Source of the DNA: Paramoeba atlantica
Lineage: Eukaryota > Discosea
Direction of reading: 5' to 3'
DNA length: 64,000 bases
Assembly (NCBI GenBank): GCA_977017575.1
Contig: CDRNVI010000019.1
Coordinates: 124,001 to 188,000 of the forward strand
Shown: piece by piece, positions 18,863 to 28,657 of the stretch
Numbering within the stretch: the first letter of the stretch is position 1
Layout of the letters: each line of letters opens with the position of its first letter
The notes under the pieces: generated by a model
Told to the model about the DNA's origin: nothing
The model's input: the letters and a program-made list of their open reading frames with translations, nothing else
The model's database searches: none
Translations under genes and position numbers: made by a program

Positions 18863-20533
18863 TCATACCTGCAAGCCAATACTTTCTATGCTGATTTTGG
18901 GAAGTACATCGTGCACTTCTTGGGCTATGCCCAGTAGATATTTGTCCATGACAACAGGAGGTAGATTTCCCACGTGCTGAAGTTTTTGAAAGGCTTCCGT
19001 GGGTGTGAAATAACCTATCCAAAGTAGAAGAGGCACCACGATGGTAGGAACGCTAATGTGAGGACATTCCTCGTGTGACAAAAGCTTATAAGCACGAACA
19101 AGAAGCCGAGTCACTGAAACAGTTCCTTGCTGAAGAATTATACAAAGGGCGTGAAGACTTCGCGAAAATAAGGAGAAAGAACGTACCGCGGGCAAAGTTA
19201 AGCAGCGCCTACCGGAGGCATTTACCACTCTGAGCAAAGTAGAGCATTTTCTGTTGTGAGAAATTGAAGTTGACAACGTACGTATTGTCCATGCGGACTG
19301 TAGCGTATTCTCCCCGCACGCGATAATATCTTCGTAGACAGTGGCAATCAGTACGTCGACCAACATTGCACTGCGTGCTTGAAGAATGCTTTTAGTGCTA
19401 TTTCCAAAATCAAAGTAAATATCCCAAACCTTCTTTTGCTGTAGTAAAGAGAGAATAATATTCTCTTCTTCGTTTGTCCACACAATCTGCAAGGACAGAG
19501 GATGCAGAACGCTTCCTGGTTTGTAACCTTCCGACTTTCGACAGGGCATCACAACATTCAAATATTTGGAGAAATGATGCTTTTCATCAAAGTCCTTACT
19601 GGAAAGAAGCTCAACCATATCATCCTTCTTTGGCTTAGAATGAGCTTGTAAATTTGAAGACCGAGGCCCAATCTCTTCATTCGTTCCTTTGCCAGTAGAA
19701 GAGAGTATGTCCACATTTCCTCGCCATAATATCTCATCTTCGGCTGCTGGAAGGATTGAAGTTAAGGGGTCACATTCAGGAATTTGGGATGTTAATAAAT
19801 TTACAACACTCTTTAAGTGTTTCGAGACATCATACTCGGTATCTTCGAGAATCGGCAAAGAATGCGACAAGAATTCACGTGATGGACATGTATCCGGTTG
19901 TTGGTGCAGTATGTACCATGGAATATACTCTTTAATAGCTCTATGTATTTCAGAAGTACCGTCATTATCACAACCCCCCAATTCATCACACCAGAAATGT
20001 TCAGTCGAAAAAGAAGCATCTTCCTCTTTTCTGCAAATTTCCTCTATTTTTGTTTCAGAGTCAATAATACTGTTACCACTAGCTTGATCATTGCGAGCAT
20101 GTGGTAGGAGCTCCATTCCGTTATCGAACCCGTAACGAGTAATTTCATCTGTTTCGATATTATTTTCTGAATGTGCACCTTGTTTACATGATTTTATAGT
20201 ATCATAAAGGCTATTTCCGAGAGAAGCACACCCAAACGAGTCTTCTTCCTTTTCGATAACACGATAAGTCACTCCAGACTGGGATTTAGCAACGCGCACC
20301 ACCACAGTTGCTCTATTTATGTTATACCACGCAAGCTCTCCAGCGCCTTCTAGCAATTCACCCCCGCTAAATATAAGATGGAGTGCACGAGACCCCCATC
20401 CAAAAACAAACTCATTATCTGCTATTTCGAATTGTGGATCCGAAAACTCCATGCCAACCTGAATGTACAAGTAAACGTACGTATCTGTCTGTGAACACCA
20501 CCAAAGCTGCGCTTTTTGATTTCCAAAACTCAT
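18863..20533 (-). CDS. SHQ1: SHQ1, H/ACA snoRNP assembly chaperone
   Basis: 556 residues. The first 100 have the beta-sandwich pattern of a CS/p23 domain ('VYLYIQVGMEFSDPQF', later 'ATVVVRVAK'). A long acidic, poorly conserved linker follows. The C-terminal 180 residues match the Shq1 helical domain, with 'LVDVLIATVYEDII', 'ENTLQSAWTIRTLS', 'VRSFSLFSRSLHAL' and 'RLLVRAYKLL'. SHQ1 holds the pseudouridine synthase dyskerin/Cbf5 before it joins H/ACA RNPs in the nucleus. The combination of N-terminal CS and C-terminal Shq1 domain is specific to this family. The linker is longer than in yeast. Confidence 0.85.
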   Translation of the reverse strand: MSFGNQKAQLWWCSQTDTYVYLYIQVGMEFSDPQFEIADNEFVFGWGSRALHLIFSGGELLEGAGELAWYNINRATVVVRVAKSQSGVTYRVIEKEEDSFGCASLGNSLYDTIKSCKQGAHSENNIETDEITRYGFDNGMELLPHARNDQASGNSIIDSETKIEEICRKEEDASFSTEHFWCDELGGCDNDGTSEIHRAIKEYIPWYILHQQPDTCPSREFLSHSLPILEDTEYDVSKHLKSVVNLLTSQIPECDPLTSILPAAEDEILWRGNVDILSSTGKGTNEEIGPRSSNLQAHSKPKKDDMVELLSSKDFDEKHHFSKYLNVVMPCRKSEGYKPGSVLHPLSLQIVWTNEEENIILSLLQQKKVWDIYFDFGNSTKSILQARSAMLVDVLIATVYEDIIACGENTLQSAWTIRTLSTSISHNRKCSTLLRVVNASGRRCLTLPAVRSFSLFSRSLHALCIILQQGTVSVTRLLVRAYKLLSHEECPHISVPTIVVPLLLWIGYFTPTEAFQKLQHVGNLPPVVMDKYLLGIAQEVHDVLPKISIESIGLQV

Positions 20534-21002
20534 TGATTTTTTCGAGGTGAGATTAAAATTTGTGTTTCAATCACGCAAAGTTGGTTCACGCCTATTCCAA
20601 GACTGGTTGAAAAAGCTGGCGCAGCAGTGAAGTTACGTCATTCTAATAGAATCAAGATGTAGCATTCTAGGATCAACATGAAAGTATGCGTGCACGGACA
20701 CACATAATAATAAAACTTAATCGTATTCTTTGAATGGTCGCGTATTATTCCACATATACTAACATGTACTCTTTGCTTTTGCACAACAATCAGTCTTGTA
20801 ATAAAGAACGTTCGACTAAAAAGTATTATAAATCATGTGGTGGTGCAGCGGATAGACGTGTACGCCTGACACACGCGTATGGAACACATGACGTATTGTT
20901 CAACTGAACGTTCGTGCAAGCAAACGTGCATATGCAGTATACTACTCACAGAATCTCAAAAATCTACGACACGAAAAGGTATGTTTTCTATAATAATTTC
21001 AC
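20534..21002. other. Intergenic, no gene seen
   Basis: About 470 bases between SHQ1 and RPT4. A tRNA-like string near 20840-20875 does not fold into a cloverleaf. Otherwise empty. Confidence 0.5.
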
Positions 21003-22184
21003 TTAAGGAATTGTGTATTCATGTGATTGTCCTTCAAGCTTCTTGGTTTCTGCAATTTTTCGCACAGCTTGATTAAAGTCCTCATTTAACACATGGTCAC
21101 GTTCATCTCTTAGCGCGAACATGCCAGCTTCCGTGCATACATTGCGTAGATCCGCACCATTGAAACCTTCACTGAGACTGACGATTGACTCGTAATGGAT
21201 CTCACCTTTGATGTTCAACTTGGCAGCATGTATTTTCAAAATATCGTCTCTTGCGGACTCATGCGGAAGCGAAATTTCAATTTTTCTATCCAGTCTTCCA
21301 GGGCGAAGCAGAGCAGAATCTAGTACGTCGGGCCGATTCGTCGCCATGATTGTCTTCACTCGCCCCAAGGCGTCAAAACCATCCAACTGGTTCAACAACT
21401 CCATGAGTGTGCGTTGAATCTCACGATCGCTGCTTGTGCCTTCTATACGTTTCCCTCCGATGGCGTCAATCTCATCAATAAAAATCACACAGGGCTCATG
21501 ATCACGTGCATATGCAAACATTTCCCGCACAATACGCGCACTTTCTCCGATATATTTATCCACGATCGCACTGGCTACGACACGCAGAAAGCTTGCCTCA
21601 ATGTTACTCGCAATCGCTTTAGCCAACAACGTCTTTCCCGTTCCCGGGGGGCCGTACAACAAAACCCCTTTCGGAGGCATAATACCGACGCGTTTAAAAA
21701 GCTCCGGGTTCACTAAAGGAAGCTCAATAACCTCGCGGAGCTGCCGCAGCTGCGACTGGAGACCACCGACTTCACGAAAAGAAATATTGTCGACCGACTC
21801 CGCATGTTGAGACATTTTGTACACCAATGGATCAACCTCCCGGGGAAGCGTACGCATCACGGTAAGTGTTGTAATATCCAGCGCAACACGAGTGCCTACT
21901 TTTAGTTTGGTCTTATCCACGTTAGCACGGATCCCGACCACGTAGCGTGGCCCACTAGAGGCTTTTACCATGGCCTGCTCGTCGGATAGCACCCGCATAA
22001 TCTCACCGGTAATTTGTCCGACACTTTGTAGGCTCTTTACATGCTCCTCACTTTGATCGTACTCACCTTTAGCATTTTTTATATTGTTCCGTAGAGTTTT
22101 CAAGCGCGTTTCAATAAGGTGGTGATCCTCCATCTTTTTGCGTAGTGCAACCACGGCTTCGTTTCTGGCAACCTCTTCCGGCAT
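21003..22184 (-). CDS. RPT4: 26S proteasome regulatory ATPase Rpt4 (PSMC6)
   Basis: 393 residues, a normal Rpt length. An N-terminal coiled coil (about 5-55) leads into the OB domain, with '[12 protein letters not shown]' and '[18 protein letters not shown]', wording typical of Rpt4. The AAA+ domain has Walker A 'GPPGTGKT' at 178-185, Walker B '[10 protein letters not shown]', and the arginine fingers in '[10 protein letters not shown]'. The C-terminal '[18 protein letters not shown]' block is present. Rpt4 is one of six ATPases that unfold ubiquitinated substrates for the 20S core. The C-terminal tail lacks an HbYX motif, as expected for Rpt4. This is among the most conserved proteins in the window. 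Confidence 0.96.
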   Translation of the reverse strand: MPEEVARNEAVVALRKKMEDHHLIETRLKTLRNNIKNAKGEYDQSEEHVKSLQSVGQITGEIMRVLSDEQAMVKASSGPRYVVGIRANVDKTKLKVGTRVALDITTLTVMRTLPREVDPLVYKMSQHAESVDNISFREVGGLQSQLRQLREVIELPLVNPELFKRVGIMPPKGVLLYGPPGTGKTLLAKAIASNIEASFLRVVASAIVDKYIGESARIVREMFAYARDHEPCVIFIDEIDAIGGKRIEGTSSDREIQRTLMELLNQLDGFDALGRVKTIMATNRPDVLDSALLRPGRLDRKIEISLPHESARDDILKIHAAKLNIKGEIHYESIVSLSEGFNGADLRNVCTEAGMFALRDERDHVLNEDFNQAVRKIAETKKLEGQSHEYTIP

Positions 22185-22324
22185 GTTCTAATAGTATGTT
22201 AGTTGATTACCAATATTACACAACTAAAAGTCAATAGAATAGAGAGTTCTATACGGCAGGTAAGTGTTCGAACAAAAAAAAAGTTTACGAAATAATGTAA
22301 CATCGCACACTGATCTTGAGTACC

Positions 22325-23236
22325 TCACATTTGCACTGTGTGATCCTGATGAAAAGCACATATGTTTTCAAACTTCATGTCGATCTCGCCATCAGTCGTC
22401 ATGTTTGATAATCTACATGGATAGTCTCCGCGCGCGTCTCTTCTTATACGAATTTTGGCAGTCGCCGTGATGAGATTCTTCTGAACAACTTCACCAAGGG
22501 CTGTTGTCTCCAATTGTTGTTTATTGGGTTGTAAGTCCTCATTGTTCATTGAATAATATTGAATAATTTTTACTAAGGAGCCTGAATTGCCAATGACTGT
22601 GTCCAAACATTCGACTCTTGAAATAACTATGGAGGGCTCGAGTGGGTTGTTCATCTTTTGCACCGCTTCAAGCAGCGCGTATCCTTCATCCAACAGATGT
22701 AGAACCATGTATTTAGCGTTCTCTACGACAGAATCGCTTTTTTCTCCCCTAGCACGGACTATTAATCCTGGTGTGAGCCACTTACAATGCTTTTGAATTT
22801 CTGCCTTCATGCTTCGTAGTTCGCCGAATGCAACACGTCGCAGATTGTTGGCATGGACGTGAATAAACGATGCTGATGTGGATACTGTCCCTGGAGAAGA
22901 CAGGACTTTAACCCATGTGCTGCGTAGCCAGGGAGTCAGTCGAATGCACACGGTGCCCTCACCAGCGTTGCTCTTAGACCTCACAACAGTTCCTTGCAAA
23001 CCTGTATACGTGCCGTCCGTCACTTTCACACACTGGCCGGGAGTGCGAATCGAGATTTCTGTAGGAGCCCCCAATCCAAGTCCCTGTGGCCTTGCGGAAG
23101 GCGCTTTACTTTCCAACTCCTTGCTCTCATTCGAGATTTGTGCATTGGCGTAGCACTCTCGAGTTGATTTTTTCTTCAGTCTAGCAAAGAGATTGGCACC
23201 AAATTCCGCCTGCTTAACTTCATCGGAACTCTTCAT
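22325..23236 (-). CDS. GPKOW: GPKOW/MOS2 (Spp2-like) G-patch and KOW spliceosome factor
   Basis: 303 residues. After an N-terminal 'FGANLFARL' segment the G-patch core ends in 'ARPQGLGLGA', the exact form seen in GPKOW and Spp2. A KOW-type beta barrel follows at once ('PGQCVKVTDGTYTGLQGTVV'), and a second one lies around residues 140-200 with the invariant glycine-rich turn less clear. GPKOW/Spp2 recruits and activates the DEAH helicase Prp2/DHX16 in the spliceosome. Its presence implies an active spliceosome, for cis- or trans-splicing. The protein is shorter than human GPKOW, mainly at the N-terminus. Confidence 0.82.
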   Translation of the reverse strand: MKSSDEVKQAEFGANLFARLKKKSTRECYANAQISNESKELESKAPSARPQGLGLGAPTEISIRTPGQCVKVTDGTYTGLQGTVVRSKSNAGEGTVCIRLTPWLRSTWVKVLSSPGTVSTSASFIHVHANNLRRVAFGELRSMKAEIQKHCKWLTPGLIVRARGEKSDSVVENAKYMVLHLLDEGYALLEAVQKMNNPLEPSIVISRVECLDTVIGNSGSLVKIIQYYSMNNEDLQPNKQQLETTALGEVVQKNLITATAKIRIRRDARGDYPCRLSNMTTDGEIDMKFENICAFHQDHTVQM

Positions 23237-23666
23237 ACGTATGACATAAACTCACGCATATTATACACATTGTACTTACTACGTGTTATTACGCCAAAGA
23301 AGATACTTGTGTACTAGTAATTTTAAAATTTAAATTTTAATACTTTTCCATCAATACTAAATTCTATCTAATTACTGTAGATTTAAACAAATTTAAGAGA
23401 AGCCCTGAGAGAGTAAGAGCAGGTTTTGTAAGATTTGGGTTATAAACTTTATGCTTAGTAGTACACTACCTAGTATACTGTACGATACGATGCTAGAATT
23501 CTAAAACTAGTGCTATTGTAACATGACCAACGCACAATTGCTGGTAAGGCAGAAGAATGTTATAAATTCCCCCCTTCCAAGGTTTTTCAACAGCGCAGCA
23601 GCAAAAAAATACTCGACGTGCCGAACTTTTCGCAAGATTTGCGTAGGCCACCTTCGTTGAGCCACT
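23237..23666. other. Intergenic, no gene seen
   Basis: About 430 AT-rich bases. A short self-complementary TTTAAATT run lies at 23325-23345. No supported gene. Confidence 0.5.
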
Positions 23667-24998
23667 TCAGTTCTTCGTATATCTTTTGCTCTGGCGTGTG
23701 TGAGGACCTCTCTCTGCGTAGTGGTGACGAATCTTGTGGTGATTCGGTCCATGAGCCTTCTTCAGCCTGTAAATATGCTCCTTAAGGGTCGGTAAGCGAA
23801 TGGGGACCAATGAGTTCAAATAAGCTTGTGCGGAGTCGATATTGAAACAGAATGAGTGCAATAGAGCATCAAATCGATTATTCTTTCGTCTGCATAGCCT
23901 TTCGAATTCAGCCTTTAAAGCGGATGAACATAGCTCCGCCTCTATCTCATATAAGATTTCCGGAGGTCCAAGCTCTTTACTATTATTGTTCTTTAAATGC
24001 ATTCGGTAGTCTTGTGGCCGGTCGGACAAAGAGAATCTATTTTTACTGTCATTTGCTTCCCACTTCTTAACCTTTGTACAGTCGAATTGCATAAAATTCC
24101 CAATTCTATACGTAATTCTGTGTTTGCTCCGTACTGCCTTCAAAGAACCGAATTCTGGGTGAATCTTTAAATATTTATCTCTTTCTAAATAAAGTGAAGT
24201 TGTAGAACTGGGATTCGCTTTGTTTGTCCCACCCTCAGCAGATACTGCTCTGTTTTCATTTGCTGTCAAGCTAATATATTCCTCTGTAGACACTTGATAA
24301 CGTAAGCAACTCGACGAAATCGCATGCGTTTTCACAAGTGGAGCCATTAAAGCATTTTTCTCGCTTTTAGATAATGACTTGGCGTATTTGTTGTCCGGTT
24401 CAAATCTTTTTTTACGAATTATTGCTACACGATTACCGTCTGAATCGTGAATGACACGGACTCCGTCTTCGTATATAAAATCTATTGAATCTGTTTCCAG
24501 GCGACGAACACTCGGTGTAACACGACCAGTAGTGCGCCTTGACATTTTCGTAGTTCGATTTCGAAACTTCATTTTGTTATACCCAGTTCGTCGTAGACGT
24601 TGACGGCCACACGTTTGTAGTGATGCAAGTAAACTCCTTACAAAATTTCGCGGTATGGAAGTGTTAAGTCGGAGGCACTGAGGCAGGGGACAAAAAACGG
24701 TACTGCTTGCGAAAGGCATTCTGGACGATTCTAAATGCGTACTTACTAACCTTGCAAATCGAGCTTCTACTTCAATAGACGCAGCTTTATTCAGGAGTAG
24801 TGCGAGGATAACTCTTTTGCGAAGGATTGACAAAACCGTATATGATTCATCGCTGCAGTCGCTTTTTGATGAGTTAACCTGTCGTACTGGAACGCAAGTC
24901 GTATTGGCACCACCTCGGCTCGGTCTCCCCGAAAAAGAGTAACTTCGTGAAAATCGCATGAGAGGCGAGCATAACATTCGTGTCGCCGAACCACTCAT
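23667..24998 (-). CDS. Cet1-like (triphosphate-tunnel) mRNA 5'-triphosphatase
   Basis: 443 residues. Near residue 75 is 'IEVEARFARLV', matching the first metal-binding ExE strand of tunnel-type RNA triphosphatases ('IEIEARLG'). Further on come the 'VCPLP...' loop, 'RVIHDSDGNRVAIIRKKRF', the 'RSKHRITYRIGNFMQFDCTKV' strand pair (family: R.K.R.SY ... IDLT.V) and 'EILYEIEAEL', the second ExE strand. The enzyme removes the gamma phosphate from pre-mRNA 5' ends before guanylylation. Kinetoplastids, fungi and apicomplexans use this type, unlike animals and plants. The N-terminus is Ser/Arg-rich and the C-terminus is unusually rich in His, Arg and Lys, possibly an RNA-binding tail. I see no guanylyltransferase fused to it. 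Confidence 0.75.
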   Translation of the reverse strand: MSGSATRMLCSPLMRFSRSYSFSGRPSRGGANTTCVPVRQVNSSKSDCSDESYTVLSILRKRVILALLLNKAASIEVEARFARLVSTHLESSRMPFASSTVFCPLPQCLRLNTSIPRNFVRSLLASLQTCGRQRLRRTGYNKMKFRNRTTKMSRRTTGRVTPSVRRLETDSIDFIYEDGVRVIHDSDGNRVAIIRKKRFEPDNKYAKSLSKSEKNALMAPLVKTHAISSSCLRYQVSTEEYISLTANENRAVSAEGGTNKANPSSTTSLYLERDKYLKIHPEFGSLKAVRSKHRITYRIGNFMQFDCTKVKKWEANDSKNRFSLSDRPQDYRMHLKNNNSKELGPPEILYEIEAELCSSALKAEFERLCRRKNNRFDALLHSFCFNIDSAQAYLNSLVPIRLPTLKEHIYRLKKAHGPNHHKIRHHYAERGPHTRQSKRYTKN

Positions 24999-25402
24999 TA
25001 GAAAGCAGTATTACGTTCTCTAGTATTCAGGATGAGTTATTTGGAGACTTGTACTAGAAAATCATTTTATAAACGAACTTCAGAATATCTTGCTTTAAAA
25101 ACTACCTTACACATTACAAAGCGTTTCACTCAAAATTAATATTGAAACTAATATAACAATGGTGTAACATACACCCAACTAGCTAGCACTTTAGTTCAGT
25201 ATTCAAAGATGTCCCAAGCTCAAAACTATAATGAGATCACCTCAAAGCATGTGTATGTGTCAAACGTTCTCGGGTTCGAAACTTAGAATTCGACTTGTGC
25301 AAACAGCCCAATCAAAACAAAAATTAAATGCAAGGTTAGAAGTTCAGTCGTATTGCAAACCCATCAATTCAGGATAGTTCAAATTTTTCTTCGTTGTCCG
25401 CA
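24999..25402. other. Intergenic, no gene seen
   Basis: About 400 bases. A string near 25190-25285 contains tRNA A-box-like and B-box-like words, but the stems do not pair (see rejected items). Nothing else seen. Confidence 0.5.
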
Positions 25403-28400
25403 CTAGCCTGACTTGGTAGTTATTTTTCCCTTTATTTCAGATAACAGACGCGTAATGTACTTTAGCATCTCGTCAAGAATAATGACGGGGAAACTCAAAG
25501 CGAAGATGAGTTTCCATTCCAAGAAATCCGTAGGCCACAACAGCGTAGAAGACACCTCGAGTATTTGGCGTGGGTTCACTCCGGCGACACCAAGTGGGGC
25601 AACGTTGAAAAGGTAACACAGAGCTGGGACGTACATTATCAAATAATGTAAAACTAAGGAGCTGAGAACAGCTAAAATTAACCACGGGTTCCTGAAAGGA
25701 GGACATTGTAACATTGACTCATTTTCACTTATGGCATTGAGCGCGTTGAACATCTCAACCAACACAAGAATGCTGAGAGCCACGGCACGCGCCTCACGTG
25801 GGTCACGTAACCTCTCACACCGCGCCACATCTCCAGTACAAAGCGAGGGGTCCATCAACTCTTCCATTCCATACCCATGGACGTGAAACCACCACAAATA
25901 GCCCATCACCGTTGCGAACCCGACATAGGCCCCGATGATGAGATAGCGCGCAAACAGCCACCCGTTCACAATGGGTTCCTCCGTACGTCGTGGTGGCTCC
26001 CGCATCAAGTCGCCGTCCGGGGGGTTGAACCCCAGAGCGGTGGCCGGGAGCCCATCGGTGACAAGATTCACCCACAGCAGCTGGACCGGCTCCAGCGCAT
26101 CCGGTACCCCCAGCACCCCTGTCGCGAACACACACACCACCTCCCCAATATTACTGCTGATCAGGTAGCGAATAAACTGCTTGGTGTTGTTGTAGATCGC
26201 TCGACCCTCGGCAATAGCACTTACGATCGTGTTAAAATTGTCATCGGCTAGAATCATCGCGCTGGTGCCTTTAGCAACCTCGGTGCCAGAACCCATCGCA
26301 ACCCCAATGTCCGCTTTCTTAAGCGCCGGTGCATCGTTGACTCCGTCCCCTGTCATGGCACATATGAAGTTCTGAGATTGCAGCAGGGTAACGAGGTGAC
26401 TCTTCAGAGAGGGGTCCGCTCGGCTGTAGAGCTGTTTCGATAATACGGCGCTCATTTGCTCTTCATGTGATAACGCTTCAAAATCACACCCGTTGATGCT
26501 CATTTGTTCAGCCTGTTCCGACGTAGTGAAAAGTTGGATTTGCCTACATACAGATTGGGCAGTATCCTTACTATCGCCGGTAATTACAATGACGCGTATT
26601 CCTGCTTTATGACACTCTTGTACCGCTTGCGTGACCTCAGTACGAGGGGGATCCAGCATACCAACCAGACCGCAGAATACTAGACCTGCTTCAATTGAAT
26701 CGAAATTCTTAGGATTTGTTAAACTCAATGATTCTACTCTATCACACTCCTTATATGCCGCTGCGAGGCAACGAAGCGTCGGGGGACCCTGAGTCATTTC
26801 ATGTAGCTCAGCTTCCATTTGGCGTCGTATTGCTGACGTAAGTTTCCTTAGCTTTCCGGAGCTCGAAATTATGTGCGTGGACCTTCTTAGCAAGGCTTCA
26901 GGGGCTCCTTTCACTAGGAGTAAATGCTTCTTTTTTGATGTAACGTGAACACTCATTGATTTACGTTCTCTAGTAAACTCCAACGTTGCATTGACGCTAA
27001 AAATATTCCGCCAAAACGATCGCACTGCGCTGACGCCCTCTGACGAAGTGCAGGGAGGTGAAGCATTAGGAATGGGCATTCCCAGCTTTTCCACCATAAC
27101 AAGAAGCGCTGCTTCCGTAGCCTCTCCCAACCTATCAACTGCTCCCGTCTCCGTCAAGAACTCCAGGCTGGCGTCATTGCATAAAGAAGAAATGTAAGAA
27201 ATGCGCTCCAATGCCTTGTCGGTCAGCAACGGTGCAGAAATTTCATGCTCGTTCTCGTCTGAAACGGTCGAGGTTTCTATATTAAACTTGGTATCTTTCA
27301 AAAAATATCGATTAACGCCATCAGACCCATCACTTGTAACTACAGTGGCAACACTCATCATATTCGTAGTCAACGTTCCCGTTTTATCTGTGCAAATGAC
27401 ACTACAGCACCCCAATGTTTCGACGCTCGGCAGATTGCGTACAATGGCTTTTTTTCTGGCCATGCGTCGCGCGCCCAACGCGAGGCACGTTGTTACCACT
27501 GCGGGAAGTCCTTCGGGTATAGCTGCAACGGCCAGTGAAACAGCAATTTTAAGACTATTGATTATCCAAGGAAGTACATTTTGATTCTCACCTTTCTGCC
27601 ACCCACGAACCAGGTTCACTATGAATACCAGAACGCAAATCACTCCGATGGCGTGACTGAGCAGTACACTAAAGTCATCAAGTTTCCGCTGCAGGGGTGT
27701 TTTTTCAGCTTCCGTTGACCTCACTTGGGCTTCCACACGACCAATCTCTGTGTTGATCCCAGTAGCTGTTACGACGCCCCGCACTTTTCCGTACGTCACA
27801 CTTGTACCACGGAACATCATGTTCGAGGGGAACCTTTCGTTTTCTTCACACAATTCACTGTGTTTCAACACCTCGTTTGATTCTCCCGTGAGTGAACTCT
27901 GATTTACGCGAACAGTGGTGGAGCAAAGTTTGAGAACGCGCAGGTCCGCCGCGATGCGGTCTCCTACAGCCAGTTCTATGATGTCACCCGGAACGAGTTC
28001 CAAGCTATCGATTGTACCCAGTTGTCCTTCACGCAATACGGAAGATCGATTGGGGACCAGAACTTGGAGAGCCTGGATAGCCTCCTCAGCGCTGCTCTCC
28101 TGCCAGGCACCTATGATACCATTTGCCAAGAGTATCAAAAGTATGACAAAGGGCTCAACTAAGTCGTGCCCAACGCCAGAAAAGATAGCCATACCGAACG
28201 ACAGGACGGCCGCTGCCAGTAAAATTTGAACTAAGCGGTCATCGAACGTCTTGAAAAGCAGCATTAACCATGAATCAGGTGGCTCACATGGCAATTCGTT
28301 TTTTCCATACTTCTCAAGACGCTTATGAGCTTCGGATGTCGTTAAGCCCTGGTTCGGATCAACATCTCCTTCCTTACACACAACATTAGCAGATTTTTTA

Positions 28401-28417
28401 TGCGGTGTCGCGAACAT
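25403..28417 (-). CDS. ER-type Ca2+-transporting P-type ATPase (SERCA/ECA)
   Basis: 1004 residues, the usual SERCA length. The actuator loop 'LTGES' is at 176-180, the M4 Ca2+-binding motif 'PEGLPAVV' at 301-308 and the phosphorylation site 'DKTGT' at 344-348. The nucleotide domain has 'KGAPEALL', the hinge 'TGDGVNDAPALKKADIG' is present, and M5/M6 has 'LLWVNLVTDGLPA'. These are P2A ATPase motifs, so the protein pumps Ca2+ into the ER or acidocalcisome-like stores. All catalytic and Ca2+-site residues I can check are intact. Base composition becomes strongly GC-rich over 25850-26150. Confidence 0.95.
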   Translation of the reverse strand: MFATPHKKSANVVCKEGDVDPNQGLTTSEAHKRLEKYGKNELPCEPPDSWLMLLFKTFDDRLVQILLAAAVLSFGMAIFSGVGHDLVEPFVILLILLANGIIGAWQESSAEEAIQALQVLVPNRSSVLREGQLGTIDSLELVPGDIIELAVGDRIAADLRVLKLCSTTVRVNQSSLTGESNEVLKHSELCEENERFPSNMMFRGTSVTYGKVRGVVTATGINTEIGRVEAQVRSTEAEKTPLQRKLDDFSVLLSHAIGVICVLVFIVNLVRGWQKGENQNVLPWIINSLKIAVSLAVAAIPEGLPAVVTTCLALGARRMARKKAIVRNLPSVETLGCCSVICTDKTGTLTTNMMSVATVVTSDGSDGVNRYFLKDTKFNIETSTVSDENEHEISAPLLTDKALERISYISSLCNDASLEFLTETGAVDRLGEATEAALLVMVEKLGMPIPNASPPCTSSEGVSAVRSFWRNIFSVNATLEFTRERKSMSVHVTSKKKHLLLVKGAPEALLRRSTHIISSSGKLRKLTSAIRRQMEAELHEMTQGPPTLRCLAAAYKECDRVESLSLTNPKNFDSIEAGLVFCGLVGMLDPPRTEVTQAVQECHKAGIRVIVITGDSKDTAQSVCRQIQLFTTSEQAEQMSINGCDFEALSHEEQMSAVLSKQLYSRADPSLKSHLVTLLQSQNFICAMTGDGVNDAPALKKADIGVAMGSGTEVAKGTSAMILADDNFNTIVSAIAEGRAIYNNTKQFIRYLISSNIGEVVCVFATGVLGVPDALEPVQLLWVNLVTDGLPATALGFNPPDGDLMREPPRRTEEPIVNGWLFARYLIIGAYVGFATVMGYLWWFHVHGYGMEELMDPSLCTGDVARCERLRDPREARAVALSILVLVEMFNALNAISENESMLQCPPFRNPWLILAVLSSLVLHYLIMYVPALCYLFNVAPLGVAGVNPRQILEVSSTLLWPTDFLEWKLIFALSFPVIILDEMLKYITRLLSEIKGKITTKSG

Positions 28418-28657
28418 TAACTATAATTACTTACAAGAATAATACTTTTCATGAAATCGAAAAGAGTATGTCACCGAAAATATTTATACTCTAGGTTCTT
28501 TTGCGGAAAAAATACATGACGAAGAGATCGAAGTTTCTCGGCGTCGCTTTTCATTGTTTTCCACAGCAAACAAGTGACGAATTAGACCAAGACATAGACG
28601 AATTATGGTCTCGCAGAAATTTATATCAATGAGCCCATCGGCAAATGCCGACTATTA

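Noticed and set aside
20835-20900. String resembling a tRNA D-arm and anticodon arm (GTGGTGCAGCGGATAGAC)
   Set aside because: The anticodon loop lacks the invariant T before the anticodon and no matching acceptor stem is visible.
25190-25285. tRNA-like A-box (TTTAGTTCAGT) and B-box (GGGTTCGAAAC) words in correct order
   Set aside because: The acceptor and T-arm stems do not pair and the spacing would need a long intron, so I do not call a tRNA.
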